Shown here piece after piece: positions 37,126 through 46,260 of a stretch of 64,000 nt of DNA (positions are counted from its first letter, which is position 1; each line of letters opens with the position of its first letter). The DNA is from Pigmentibacter sp. JX0631. GTDB taxonomy: Bacteria; Bdellovibrionota_B; Oligoflexia; Silvanigrellales; Silvanigrellaceae. The stretch lies in assembly GCF_029873255.1 (NCBI RefSeq), contig NZ_CP123622.1, positions 620,501 to 684,500 of the forward strand, given 5' to 3'. The translations under genes and the position numbers were made by a program. Below the pieces are notes generated by a model. That model worked only from the letters and a program-made list of their open reading frames with translations. It had not been told where the DNA came from and made no database searches.

Positions 37126-38283
37126 ATGCATCAAAGTACTAATAGATTAGCAGGCATTCGTTTTTTACAACGCATCAATAAATGGGAAGCGAGGGTTTCT
37201 GTTCAGGGGGAGCACTATTCAAAGACTTTTATTAAACAAGAGGATGCCATACATTGGCGAGAGCTCATGCTAAAACCTTCTGTTAATTTAGTTCCAACCT
37301 GTGAAACTTTATTTCCACAATGGCTTGAAAATCCGTTTGGTGCTTATTCTCCTCAAACACTTTTTATCTATGAACAAAATGTAAGATTATACTTGGATAA
37401 AGCCTTTGGACATTTGAAACCTGAAGAAATAACAGAACAAGCCATTTTAACGTTTGTTTTAAATTTAGCTAGCTCTACTACCAACCAAGGCAAAAAACGC
37501 TCTCTAAAGTCCATTAAAAACATTGTTGGTTGTTTCAGTTCATTTTTAGATTGGTGTTGTTTTAAAAGTTACTTAGAAGATAACCCTTTGAAACGTTCTA
37601 AAGTGAAAAATAACTTAAGTATTTTTTATAAGAAAAATCGGTTAGAAAATAATCAAGCAAATACAATAAAGAAAAAAGCTCTTACCAAAGAAGAAGCTAA
37701 ATTACTCATAGCCCAAGCTTACAAACGAGGATTGCAAACAGGACTGATTATAGAATTTTTAATTTATACAGGATTAAGAATTGGAGAAGCCGCAGCTCTT
37801 ACATGGGGTGATCTAAATTATTTAAAAACAGATAACCTTGGCACTGTTTCTTTATTTATTACGATTGATAAAACCATGAACCACCGCACGAAAAGCATTC
37901 AACGCTCTGCAAAATGTGGTTCTAATGGGCAAGTAGAAATTTCTTATTCCATTGCACTAAAGTTAGAACAGTGGAAAAAAATAGCTTCTGAATATGGCTA
38001 TCCTATTTCTAGCTTAGACTTTCTATTTCCTTTTGTTGCTCAAAGTCCTAAAGACTTTTCTGCTCTAATTTCTTCCTTAGCTAGAAAAGCAAATATCAAA
38101 CACGTTACTGCTCACGGGCTTAGACATACAACAATTACTTTCTTAGCAAGTTCAGGCCATTCTATGCAAGTAGTTCAAAAAATAGCTCGGCATAAAACTT
38201 CTGATATGACGACTGCATATTTTGATGCAACCCAACTTCCTGTTACTGGTGTTACTGCTAGTATTGAAGGGATTTTGGGGTGA
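37126..38283 (+). CDS. Tyrosine recombinase (integrase 1)
   Basis: A 385-residue phage-type integrase. Catalytic residues: Arg in YTGLRIGEAAALTWGDL (about 217), His/Arg in HGLRHTT (about 330-333), His in ARHKTSDM and Tyr in TTAYFDAT (about 365). The N-terminal part is a core-binding domain, with an AP2-like start (RINKWEARVSVQGEHYSKTF). It is co-oriented with primase and VapE. A closely related remnant is at 22191 and a second intact copy at 42508 (about 60% identical by eye). No att-like sequence is visible right after it, so integrase 2 may be the active one for the tRNA site. Confidence 0.9.
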   Translation: MHQSTNRLAGIRFLQRINKWEARVSVQGEHYSKTFIKQEDAIHWRELMLKPSVNLVPTCETLFPQWLENPFGAYSPQTLFIYEQNVRLYLDKAFGHLKPEEITEQAILTFVLNLASSTTNQGKKRSLKSIKNIVGCFSSFLDWCCFKSYLEDNPLKRSKVKNNLSIFYKKNRLENNQANTIKKKALTKEEAKLLIAQAYKRGLQTGLIIEFLIYTGLRIGEAAALTWGDLNYLKTDNLGTVSLFITIDKTMNHRTKSIQRSAKCGSNGQVEISYSIALKLEQWKKIASEYGYPISSLDFLFPFVAQSPKDFSALISSLARKANIKHVTAHGLRHTTITFLASSGHSMQVVQKIARHKTSDMTTAYFDATQLPVTGVTASIEGILG

Positions 38284-38486
38284 GGGAAAATTAAGATTTG
38301 CTTTGATTTTAAGACTTTAAATTTTCAAAAGAAAGATGTGAAGAAACAACTTTGAATATAATTTCGTAATCATTATTTTATAGTGTAATGAATTATAATA
38401 TAAAATTCGACTTAATTTAATCTTATGACAAGTAAATTTATCTAATAAAATGAAAATAAATAAAATATTCCACAAGGTTTATTAAA

Positions 38487-40184
38487 CTACTTAAATTTAT
38501 TCAACTTTCCATATTTGAAAAAGCTTTCTTCTTCTAATTTTTTCAATAAGTCTTGAGCTTCTTTATCATTAAGACTTGCTATAAAATCAAGTATAACCTC
38601 TTCTGCTTTTGTTTCACTTTTTTTAATTTCTTCTAAAAGCATTTTTCTAAAACTTATAGGAAGAAATGCAGATACTTTTATAATATCATCTTTTGAATAT
38701 GTATCTGGTACTAAGATATCAATTAATCTACTTACAACATGAGACGCTAATGTGTTATCATTTAGTATTCGTGCAGAATTAAATATCTTATTATTCATCT
38801 CTTTTTTAAACTTTTTAATTTTTTCACCATTCTTCTTACTCTTATCTAAGTTAAAGTATAAAAAATTTCCAAATTCGGATTTTTCTTCAGATCGATATTT
38901 TAACATCGAATAATAAAAAAATATTTCATCTAACTTATTTAGAAAACTTACTTGATTTATAAATTTTTTTTTAGAATTTTCTTTGAATTTAAAATTAAAA
39001 GTTTTAAGTATTTGTTTTTTAGCTAATCTTCCAGAAATACAATCTAAAAAATTATCAATACAATTCTTTAATAAAAATCTAATCACATAAGTTTTTAATT
39101 TGCTAAATGAAGATTTTTCTTCGCATTCAGAAAACAATTCATTTATGTATTTTTTGATCGCATCATCATCTTTACATGAGCAATTATTTTTTTTAAATTT
39201 TTTATATATTTTATTATCTATCTTATAGTCATTGTCATAAAATTTAAAATCCAATTCTTCAAATAATTCTATTATATCATTACGTTCTAAAATTCCTTCA
39301 TTGATAGCATCTTCTAAATCTGCGGATAGATAACTAATATCATCTGCTGCCTCCATAATATAAGCTAAAGGATGACGTAGATAAATTTTTCCATCACAAT
39401 TGCGAATATTTTTGTCCTCTTTTTCTATAGACTTTATTTTTCCTATATATAGACTAATAATATCATGTTTTTTTATATCAGAATTCGATTCGACTACTGA
39501 ATCATATAATTTTTTAAATTCTTTATAACTAATATATGTTTCTGTATCTTTAGAGACACCAATTATTTTGCTGGTTTCATCCGAATTAAAGACAAAATTA
39601 TCAAAAGGACCGCCTGGCTTATGTTTAAGAACTGCATCAAGTACTGCAGTGTTTACTTCTATATTATTAATTTTACCCACCGATCCAATATTACAAAGTA
39701 TTCTAATATTTTGAATATTAGAATCAAATACTCTTCTAAATTTAATACTTTTTTGAAGTTCTTTTTCTCCGGCATGAGCAAAAGGAGGATGACCTATATC
39801 GTGAGATAAACAACAACACTCTAATATTTTTTCAATAGAAACACCCCTATCATATCGTTTCCAATATTCTGCATTTTTTATTGTTGTATCTACTTTTTCA
39901 AATAATTTATTATTACATAATAATTCATAATATATTTGCCTCCAAATTTGAAGAGCTATGTTATAAACCTCAAGAGAGTGAGATAATCTATTTCTATTAG
40001 TTCCTTTTTCTGTTGAATATACTTGCGTTTTATCATATAACTTACGAAATTCAGATAAGTAAATTATCGATCCAAAGTCACGATCAAATGGAGTTCTTTT
40101 GTATTTATAATCATTATTATTGCTTTTGCTTGTATGGTATTTATATTTAGTACCTAACCAAGTTATATTTTTTGTATTAGACAA
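38487..40184 (-). CDS. dGTPase-like dNTP triphosphohydrolase (HD superfamily), candidate defence protein
   Basis: A 565-residue HD enzyme starting at TTG 40184 (GGAG upstream). The metal site is NRLSHSLEV (His69), CLSHDIGHPPFAHAGE (His128, Asp129) and EAADDISYL later, the dGTPase (Dgt/YfbR-like) pattern. It is longer than E. coli Dgt (about 505). Some dGTPases are used against phages by draining dNTPs, and its position between two integrase genes on a mobile element fits this. Housekeeping or regulatory roles are alternatives. It is transcribed against its neighbours, so it is probably a self-standing cargo gene. Confidence 0.75.
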   Translation of the reverse strand: MSNTKNITWLGTKYKYHTSKSNNNDYKYKRTPFDRDFGSIIYLSEFRKLYDKTQVYSTEKGTNRNRLSHSLEVYNIALQIWRQIYYELLCNNKLFEKVDTTIKNAEYWKRYDRGVSIEKILECCCLSHDIGHPPFAHAGEKELQKSIKFRRVFDSNIQNIRILCNIGSVGKINNIEVNTAVLDAVLKHKPGGPFDNFVFNSDETSKIIGVSKDTETYISYKEFKKLYDSVVESNSDIKKHDIISLYIGKIKSIEKEDKNIRNCDGKIYLRHPLAYIMEAADDISYLSADLEDAINEGILERNDIIELFEELDFKFYDNDYKIDNKIYKKFKKNNCSCKDDDAIKKYINELFSECEEKSSFSKLKTYVIRFLLKNCIDNFLDCISGRLAKKQILKTFNFKFKENSKKKFINQVSFLNKLDEIFFYYSMLKYRSEEKSEFGNFLYFNLDKSKKNGEKIKKFKKEMNNKIFNSARILNDNTLASHVVSRLIDILVPDTYSKDDIIKVSAFLPISFRKMLLEEIKKSETKAEEVILDFIASLNDKEAQDLLKKLEEESFFKYGKLNKFK

Positions 40185-40438
40185 TTATAAACTCCATTTA
40201 AATATTCCATCACTTCGGAAAATTATAATACTAATTGAATTCTGTTTATTTGTAATTTAATAAAATACCATATCGCATAAAAAAAATTATATAAATCACT
40301 AATTTTATTTATAAATTTCGAATTATAAAGTGTCAAAATTTCATTAATAGAGAACTATTATCTTTAGTAATGACCAAAATACTTAAAATTTAAGAGAAAA
40401 TTTCTGTTAACGAGTTGTTCAAATATTATAGTATCTAT

Positions 40439-40999
40439 TTAATTTTCTTTATAATCATCATTGAAGTTTTCGATTTGAGATATTTCTTGATTTCTTCTAG
40501 AAATCCCCCAAAATGGGATGAATAAAAGTATAAATAAAGTTAAGCATTGCAAAATTGATACAAAAATTAAAAATATAAATCCAATATATTTTAAGTATAA
40601 TTTTATCAGATCAGCAGTAACTATATCTTTTAAGATTGGTGATAACATTATAAATAGCGTGAGAGAAATTAAAATAAAAATCGATATTAATATTGGTGGT
40701 ATAAAGAAGTTAAGCAACTCTTCATCTTTATTTTTCAGTTCTTTTAAATTATTATTAGTATTATTACTTATCCTTTTTTGTAAAATAACATTTTTAAAAG
40801 ATTCTGGTGAAACAATAGATAACCATACTCCCCAAATACCAAAAATAATTGCAGCTATTGCTTGCAAAGATGACGCAATAGCCTGTTGTGAGTTGTAAGG
40901 AATTACAATTGAATAATATAATGCAATTATTAAAATAATAAGAGAAATTATTATAGAAAGTAAAAAAAGTTTAAATGAGATACTTATATAATGATGCAT
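40439..40999 (-). CDS. 4TM membrane partner of a second two-gene cassette (unknown)
   Basis: A 186-residue protein with four membrane helices at about 9-31, 43-62, 94-118 and 134-160. The loop after helix 2 reads GVWLSIVSPESFKNVI, similar to GIIFSIYKEPSVQFLV in the 32049-32534 protein. Its start lies 1 base after the preceding soluble gene's stop, with AGGAGAT inside the end of that gene, so they are one operon. The C-terminal tail is charged. The topology and neighbour match the first cassette, so these two look like divergent versions of one system. Confidence 0.6.
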   Translation of the reverse strand: MHHYISISFKLFLLSIIISLIILIIALYYSIVIPYNSQQAIASSLQAIAAIIFGIWGVWLSIVSPESFKNVILQKRISNNTNNNLKELKNKDEELLNFFIPPILISIFILISLTLFIMLSPILKDIVTADLIKLYLKYIGFIFLIFVSILQCLTLFILLFIPFWGISRRNQEISQIENFNDDYKEN

Positions 41000-41000
41000 T

Positions 41001-42026
41001 TTAATCTCCTAGTCTAGGATTTTCAAACTCATCTATATTTTTAATAATAAAACTTTGAATTTCTGTCAAAGATAAAAGTTTATCCTCATCAAAATCAAAT
41101 GGACAAGTAATTTTATAAACTTTATTTAATGAGTACCAGTTACTTTTCCCATTTAAACATACTTCAAAATTTAAAGAGCTTCCTTTACTATTGTCCACTT
41201 TATTTAACATTAATTCAAGATCTTCTTTATTTATAGGGGATTTTATTTGTATTTTCAATTCCTTAACATGTTCACTTGTTTTTGAAGAGCCTGTAAGAAA
41301 ATTCCAAGTAAGATTTTTTATTTGTGTTAATAAGCTTTGTCTTCCCTCAAATAAAGTCCTAGTTATTCTAGATTTTAATGCTAATTGTCTTATATTATTG
41401 ACATTATTAAGCAAAAACTCTTTATTATCCCCTTTGGGATGAATTATCGTTTTTACACACGCCTGAACCCCATGAACTTCCTCCATTCCTTGAGATTTTC
41501 TATATTTAATTGAAATATTATCTCGATTACCTTCTAAAAACTCAATTTTTACATGCTTAGACCATTTATACGAAATGAAGTCTAAAAGAAATTCCTCTAA
41601 TAAACTGATACCTAAAGATTTGCAGTTAGATGGTTTTATGACTGCTATTACATTTAAATTTGTATCAATCCAGAAGTAACCTGGAATACCAGGAATTATA
41701 TTTTGATCAATTTGTTGTATTTCTGGAGCTGTCTCTCCTGCAATTGCATTTTTATCTAAAGAATATAATTTGCCAGAATTGCTTGAATTAAATTCTTGCC
41801 ATAACATCATTGTAAAGCAATTATTATGATTTAATATTCCATTACAATATATATTGGATTCTTTATCTATGATCTTTGTAGTAGATAGAGAACGTTTATT
41901 TAGCCAGTTAACCAAATCTATAAATGCTTCTTTTTGTTCTCCAAACATAAATTCTTTATGTTTTCCATTTCGAATATAGTACCCAAATTTTTTAAATTTA
42001 TAAAAAAAAATTCTGAAATCTTTCAC
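41001..42026 (-). CDS. Soluble partner of the second cassette (unknown)
   Basis: A 341-residue soluble protein starting at GTG 42026 (AAGGA about 7 bases upstream). It opens KDFRIFFYKFKKFGYY and continues with GYFWIDTNLNVIAVIKPSN, LLEEFLLDFISYKW and VKELKIQIKSPINKEDLELML. Segment order and wording resemble the 31162-32046 protein, a distant paralogue by eye. I recognise no domain. Together with the 4TM gene it makes a compact two-gene cassette on a mobile island, a common layout for abortive-infection systems. Confidence 0.55.
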   Translation of the reverse strand: MKDFRIFFYKFKKFGYYIRNGKHKEFMFGEQKEAFIDLVNWLNKRSLSTTKIIDKESNIYCNGILNHNNCFTMMLWQEFNSSNSGKLYSLDKNAIAGETAPEIQQIDQNIIPGIPGYFWIDTNLNVIAVIKPSNCKSLGISLLEEFLLDFISYKWSKHVKIEFLEGNRDNISIKYRKSQGMEEVHGVQACVKTIIHPKGDNKEFLLNNVNNIRQLALKSRITRTLFEGRQSLLTQIKNLTWNFLTGSSKTSEHVKELKIQIKSPINKEDLELMLNKVDNSKGSSLNFEVCLNGKSNWYSLNKVYKITCPFDFDEDKLLSLTEIQSFIIKNIDEFENPRLGD

Positions 42027-42507
42027 AATAAATCCTTTATTGTTTTTACCTCTTTTAGATAAAAATGATTGTTATTTAAGCAATAACAGACAACTGTTGT
42101 TTTCCAATAAACCAATAATACAGAGAAAATAATAATTAGTAAAATCTTGTGAGTAGCTAATTTTGGCTCAAAAATAACAATTTAATTAATTGAAGAATTT
42201 CTAATTATAGATTTCTATATTTTAAAAACAAAAATGCTAAAATATCATACAAAATTTATACGATTTTTGTGTGATTTGCTTATATGAATAATAAATCCCC
42301 ATTTGATCTTCCCCGTCCAACATGTAAAATAACGTCAGGTTTGATACAAAAAAAGAGGAAGACACATAGCTCGTGCTTCCCCTTAAAATCAAATTACCTG
42401 ATGTTATTTGATAATTAAATAATACATAAAGTAAGCAAGATTACAAGCTTACTTACAGGTTTGTTTCAAAATGAGGTGTCTTTTTTCAACAAAAGGACAT
42501 TTTTATT
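42027..42507. other. Intergenic region upstream of integrase 2
   Basis: About 480 bases between a leftward cassette and the rightward integrase 2. It holds the imperfect inverted repeat at 42328-42408 and a further 8-bp inverted pair (AAGTAAGC/GCTTACTT) at about 42429-42454. No gene is seen. Confidence 0.35.
42328..42408 (+). promoter_or_regulatory. Long imperfect inverted repeat before integrase 2
   Basis: Bases 42328-42345 and 42388-42408 are nearly complementary (AATAACGTCAGGTTTGAT against ATCAAATTACCTGATGTTATT, with a short bulge). A shorter GAGGAAG / CTTCCCC pair nests inside. It could be an operator, a terminator protecting the integrase, or an RNA leader structure. Confidence 0.4.
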
Positions 42508-43665
42508 ATGACAAAACAACAAGCAAATTTAATTGGAATTCGTTTTATCCCACGTATTAACAAATGGGAAGCAAGAGCTGCTGTTAAAGGAACACATTAT
42601 TCCAAAACATTTTTAAATAAAGACGATGCTATTTTTTGGCGAACACAGTTGTTACAACCAACTTCGGTTATTGTTGCAACATGTGAATTGTTATTTGATA
42701 GTTGGTTGAATAATCCATTTGGGTTTTATTCGCCACAAACCTTATTTATTTATAAACAAAATGTAAGGTTGTATTTGTTACCAGTATTTGGAAGTTTAAA
42801 GCCTACCGAAATTGATGAAAATTTAATTTTATCTTTTGCCATAAAGCTTGCTGAAACAAAAACGGTCCAAGGAAAAGCTCGTTCCCTTAAAACGGTACGA
42901 AACATCATTGGTACGTTAAGCACTTTTTTTGAATGGTGTTGTTTGAAAAATTATTTACAAACCAACCCAGCCAAAGAACCACGTGTCGTTCAGAACATGG
43001 CTCGTTTTTTTAAACACCAACGTTTAGAGCAAAAGTTTTCAACCAACATTAAAAAGAAAGCATTAACCAAAGAGGAAGCTAAAAAACTTATATTGCAAGG
43101 ATATGAGCGTAACTTTCAGACAGGGTTTATTATTGAATTTTTAATTTACACAGGGTTGAGAATGGGAGAAGTTGCCGCATTAACATGGGGTGATTTGGAG
43201 TATTTAGAAACCAATCCGCAAGGAAGTGCTTCTTTATTTGTTGTCATTCAAAAAACCATGAACCATCGCACCCGTGAGGTACAACTCAATGCCAAATGTG
43301 GTTCTAATGGACATGTGGAATTGTCGAATGTCATTGCAAATAAAATAGTCGAGTGGCATAGCATTGCGAAAAGTTTAAGTTACAGCGTTGAAAAAACGGC
43401 TGCATTATTTCCTTTAGCAAGTAAAAACCCTTTAGAGTTTTCTAAATTAATTTCAAATTTATCTCTGAAAGCTGGCATTCGTCACGTCAGTGCCCATGGC
43501 TTAAGGCATACAACCATTACATTTTTAGCGAGTTCGGGGCATTCGTTACAAGTAGTTCAAAAAATAGCAAGACATAAAACCGCAGATATGACGACGGCCT
43601 ATTTTGATGCAACACAATTGCCAGTAACTGGAGTCACTTCTAGTATTGATAAATTGCTTGCTTAA
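42508..43665 (+). CDS. Tyrosine recombinase (integrase 2), next to the tRNA
   Basis: A 385-residue integrase close to integrase 1 throughout. Catalytic residues are intact: YTGLRMGEVAALTWGDL (Arg), HGLRHTT (His, Arg), ARHKTADM (His) and TTAYFDAT (Tyr). It starts after AAAGGACATTTTTATT, and its stop is about 320 bases from the 3' end of the tRNA-Arg gene, with the integrase reading toward the tRNA. That is the usual arrangement at an integrated element's right end, so this is the best candidate for the enzyme that used the tRNA att site. Confidence 0.9.
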   Translation: MTKQQANLIGIRFIPRINKWEARAAVKGTHYSKTFLNKDDAIFWRTQLLQPTSVIVATCELLFDSWLNNPFGFYSPQTLFIYKQNVRLYLLPVFGSLKPTEIDENLILSFAIKLAETKTVQGKARSLKTVRNIIGTLSTFFEWCCLKNYLQTNPAKEPRVVQNMARFFKHQRLEQKFSTNIKKKALTKEEAKKLILQGYERNFQTGFIIEFLIYTGLRMGEVAALTWGDLEYLETNPQGSASLFVVIQKTMNHRTREVQLNAKCGSNGHVELSNVIANKIVEWHSIAKSLSYSVEKTAALFPLASKNPLEFSKLISNLSLKAGIRHVSAHGLRHTTITFLASSGHSLQVVQKIARHKTADMTTAYFDATQLPVTGVTSSIDKLLA

Positions 43666-43986
43666 AAAACGGCTTAAATTTTCACCACAATTCACCCAAA
43701 CACCCCCATCCCCTGACAAAGTAAAATATTGAACCTAGTCAGGGGGAGGTTTTGCCGGCGTGCCGGCGAGTGCCGATGAAAATTTTTGCCCTTCTCGGCA
43801 CACTTTTTTCTTACGGAGAGTAAGAAAAAATGCCATTTGCCGATGAAGCCGAGAAAAAATCTCACTCGATACGCACAAATTTTTTCAATTTTAAGAAATT
43901 TGGACTGTCCCAACCAAAAATTGGGATTCCCTGTTGGGACTATCTTGCAGGGAAAGAATAAAGCAGGAAAATAAAGGTTATCCCTA
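43666..43986. other. Right end of the island with nested hairpins
   Basis: TTTTTTCTTAC (43804-43814) and GTAAGAAAAAA (43820-43830) form an 11-bp perfect hairpin, inside an outer pair TTCTCGGC/GCCGAGAA (43792-43799, 43848-43855). CCCCTGAC/GTCAGGGG (43710-43717, 43738-43745) is another. The first can end integrase transcription. The TTCTCGGC...CATCGGC wording recurs near 24340 and 30600 in the opposite orientation. The end (43915-43986) matches the bases before att copy 3. Confidence 0.55.
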
Positions 43987-44011
43987 TGGCGGACCCAGCA
44001 AGAATCGAACT
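43986..44011. repeat. Att core within the tRNA-Arg 3' end
   Basis: These 26 bases, the 3' end of tRNA-Arg plus CCA, are identical to 30420-30445 and partly kept at 24170-24196 and 25985-26012. This is the direct repeat left by site-specific integration. The tRNA gene remains intact because the element restores its 3' end. Confidence 0.85.
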
Positions 44012-44061
44012 TGCGCTTCAGGCTTCGGAGGCCTACGTGATATCCACTTCACCATGGGTCC
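43987..44061 (-). tRNA. tRNA-Arg (anticodon CCG)
   Basis: Read on the minus strand: a 7-bp acceptor stem pairing GGACCCA with TGGGTCC, a D arm GTGA...TCAC, an anticodon stem TAGGC/GCCTG with loop CTCCGAA (anticodon CCG, decoding CGG), a short variable region, and a T arm GCAAG-TTCGATT-CTTGC. Discriminator G is followed by an encoded CCA (43987-43989). All stems pair apart from one G-U. It is the integration site of the neighbouring elements. Confidence 0.95.
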
Positions 44062-44127
44062 AATCAGGAAAATACTTAAAAGTATTGTGGCACATAAGCC
44101 TTGCAACAATGCCATACTAAAGTCAAG

Positions 44128-45942
44128 TTATTGAATTGGAGTATTTTTATCTTCACTTTTAGAGAGATAAGCGTTCACATAGGGTTCAACGTGAAAGACC
44201 CCTTGGGAGTTTAAGTAGTCTACGGTCTTTCGTCCAATTTGGGAAAACACAGGTCCTGCAAGCATAGCACCGTATGCTGGACGTACCTTTACTTCATCAA
44301 TAACAACCACAATGGCAAGTTTAGGATTATTTGCAGGTATAATTCCTTGATAAACAGCAGTACGTTCGGAATAAGCTTTATCTTTATTTGACCAAATTTG
44401 TGCCGTACCTGTTTTTCCACCCACTAAAATACCTGGAATTCTTCCCGCGTTACTTTGTTCAATGACATTGCCCATCATTTCGGAAATTGTTTTACTAGTA
44501 TCTTTGCGAATAAATTGAATAGGTGGCCCTACAAAGTTTTTTTCTTGTTCCAAGTCTTTTGCTAAAATATTCATTCCTTTATCTTGTCCACCGCCCACCA
44601 TGATAGTAACAGCGTGAGCCAATTGCAGAGGTGAAATTGCAAAACCTTGACCGAAAGACATGTTTGCAAAACGCATTTCACTCCAAGATTCTGGTTTATG
44701 AATTCGTCCTTTCCATTCACCTGGGAAACCAAGTCCGGGAGATCTGCCAAAACCAACTTTCATCAAAGATTCATAAAAACGTTCCCGTCCTGCTTTTAAG
44801 GAAATTTTATACATTCCCACGTTGCTACTATAACGTAACACTCCTTGTGTATCTAAATTAAAATTCACAGGATGGTCATCATGAATGACTCCCCCTGGAA
44901 CATTCATTGCCCCACCACGCACATCAAAAATAGTTTCGGGTTGAATAATTCCTAAATCCAAAGCCCTTGCAATCCACATAGGTTTAGAGGCCGAACCAAG
45001 TTCAATTGCATCCATAACTGGTCTAAAACGTTTGGCTTCGGGATCATTTACAGGAGGATTATTCAAGTCATAAGTAGGATAACTCGCAATAGCTAGCAAC
45101 TCACCAGTAGTAACATCGATAACTACGGCGCTTCCCCCTTTTGCTTTTGCTTTTATCACTCCATCTTTTAAGGCATTTTGGGTAAATTGTTGAATAGAAA
45201 TATCAATTGAAAGACGAAGATTAGGTAACATTTGCGCCGGTTTTGAAGCATCGTTTGCTTTATTAATTACAACTCGGCCACGCGCATCACGTTTCGCATC
45301 GACCTTAACAGGCTTTTCAGTTAAGCGAGAATTATAAATTTTTTCCACACCTTCCAAACCAACTCCATCGGCTCCTACAAATCCAATTAATTGTGCAGCA
45401 ATATCTTTTTCAGGATAAATACGTTTTGGTTCTTCAACGGTATCAATAAAATTTTTCCATTTTTTTAAGGAACCTAACGAAACTAATTCATTGTTAGTCA
45501 TTTGTCTTTTCAACCAGACAAAGTTTCTTTTATCATTGCGTAAATTTAATAACTCTTTGAAGGGAACTTGAATTTGCTTTGCGACAATTTTTAAAGTTTC
45601 TTCATCTTGTGGCATTTTTTTTGTCAAAATATATAAACTGGTACTGGAAACGCTAACAGCCAATACTTTTCCATTTCTGTCAGTTATTGTTGCTCTTGGT
45701 TTAGACAAAGTGACACTTGTTTCTAGCTGTTTAGAGCCTTTTGCCACTAATTTTGCCCGTAAATCTGTCGGCAAAACAGTTAACCAAGCATATCTTACCA
45801 ATATAGCTAAAATTACTGTAAGAAAGATCAGGCTCATCGCCATTGCACGTTTTTGAAAATTGTAATTTATTTTTACTTTTCGCGGATCAAAATAGTCTCG
45901 TATTTTTTCCCAGATAGATTTATTATAATATTTTTGCTTCAT
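44128..45942 (-). CDS. Class B penicillin-binding protein (FtsI/PBP-type transpeptidase)
   Basis: A 604-residue protein with one N-terminal membrane helix (about 33-55), a dimerisation domain and a transpeptidase domain. Catalytic motifs: SASK (Ser317-Lys320), SSN (372-374) and KTGT (510-513). Class B PBPs cross-link peptidoglycan; FtsI (PBP3) does so at the septum, PBP2 at the elongasome. Size (about 580-630) and general layout fit FtsI-like enzymes, but no division cluster (mra, ftsL, mur) is next to it, so I do not assign ftsI firmly. The first helix follows a basic stretch, as in FtsI. Confidence 0.85.
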   Translation of the reverse strand: MKQKYYNKSIWEKIRDYFDPRKVKINYNFQKRAMAMSLIFLTVILAILVRYAWLTVLPTDLRAKLVAKGSKQLETSVTLSKPRATITDRNGKVLAVSVSSTSLYILTKKMPQDEETLKIVAKQIQVPFKELLNLRNDKRNFVWLKRQMTNNELVSLGSLKKWKNFIDTVEEPKRIYPEKDIAAQLIGFVGADGVGLEGVEKIYNSRLTEKPVKVDAKRDARGRVVINKANDASKPAQMLPNLRLSIDISIQQFTQNALKDGVIKAKAKGGSAVVIDVTTGELLAIASYPTYDLNNPPVNDPEAKRFRPVMDAIELGSASKPMWIARALDLGIIQPETIFDVRGGAMNVPGGVIHDDHPVNFNLDTQGVLRYSSNVGMYKISLKAGRERFYESLMKVGFGRSPGLGFPGEWKGRIHKPESWSEMRFANMSFGQGFAISPLQLAHAVTIMVGGGQDKGMNILAKDLEQEKNFVGPPIQFIRKDTSKTISEMMGNVIEQSNAGRIPGILVGGKTGTAQIWSNKDKAYSERTAVYQGIIPANNPKLAIVVVIDEVKVRPAYGAMLAGPVFSQIGRKTVDYLNSQGVFHVEPYVNAYLSKSEDKNTPIQ

Positions 45943-46260
45943 AATATATCACCCTATACTAATGAAATGAATAATTATTTTACAGTCTAATTTTAGAATG
46001 TATGTTTTGGATCAAAAGAAATGAAAACAAAAACATAAAGCTCATTTGGTATCCTTGAGCCAAGATCATATATAGTAAGCAAAGAAGAGAATTGCAATAT
46101 TGCTGAATGAGTTTGATGCTTCAAACAATAAAATCGCAAGAAAAAAATATACTAGCTTAAATAGTTGTATTAATACAATTTTAATAACAAGTTAACGATT
46201 TGGTCATATGTAATTTTATATATTGCACTAGGGTTTTTATTATCTAGGGCTAAAACTTAC
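45943..46260. other. Intergenic region, divergent promoters
   Basis: About 320 bases between a leftward PBP gene and the rightward protease-like gene. No RNA or repeat stands out. Confidence 0.3.

Noticed and set aside
38284..38486. An att site right after integrase 1
   Set aside because: I find no sequence resembling the tRNA-Arg 3' end in these 203 bases.
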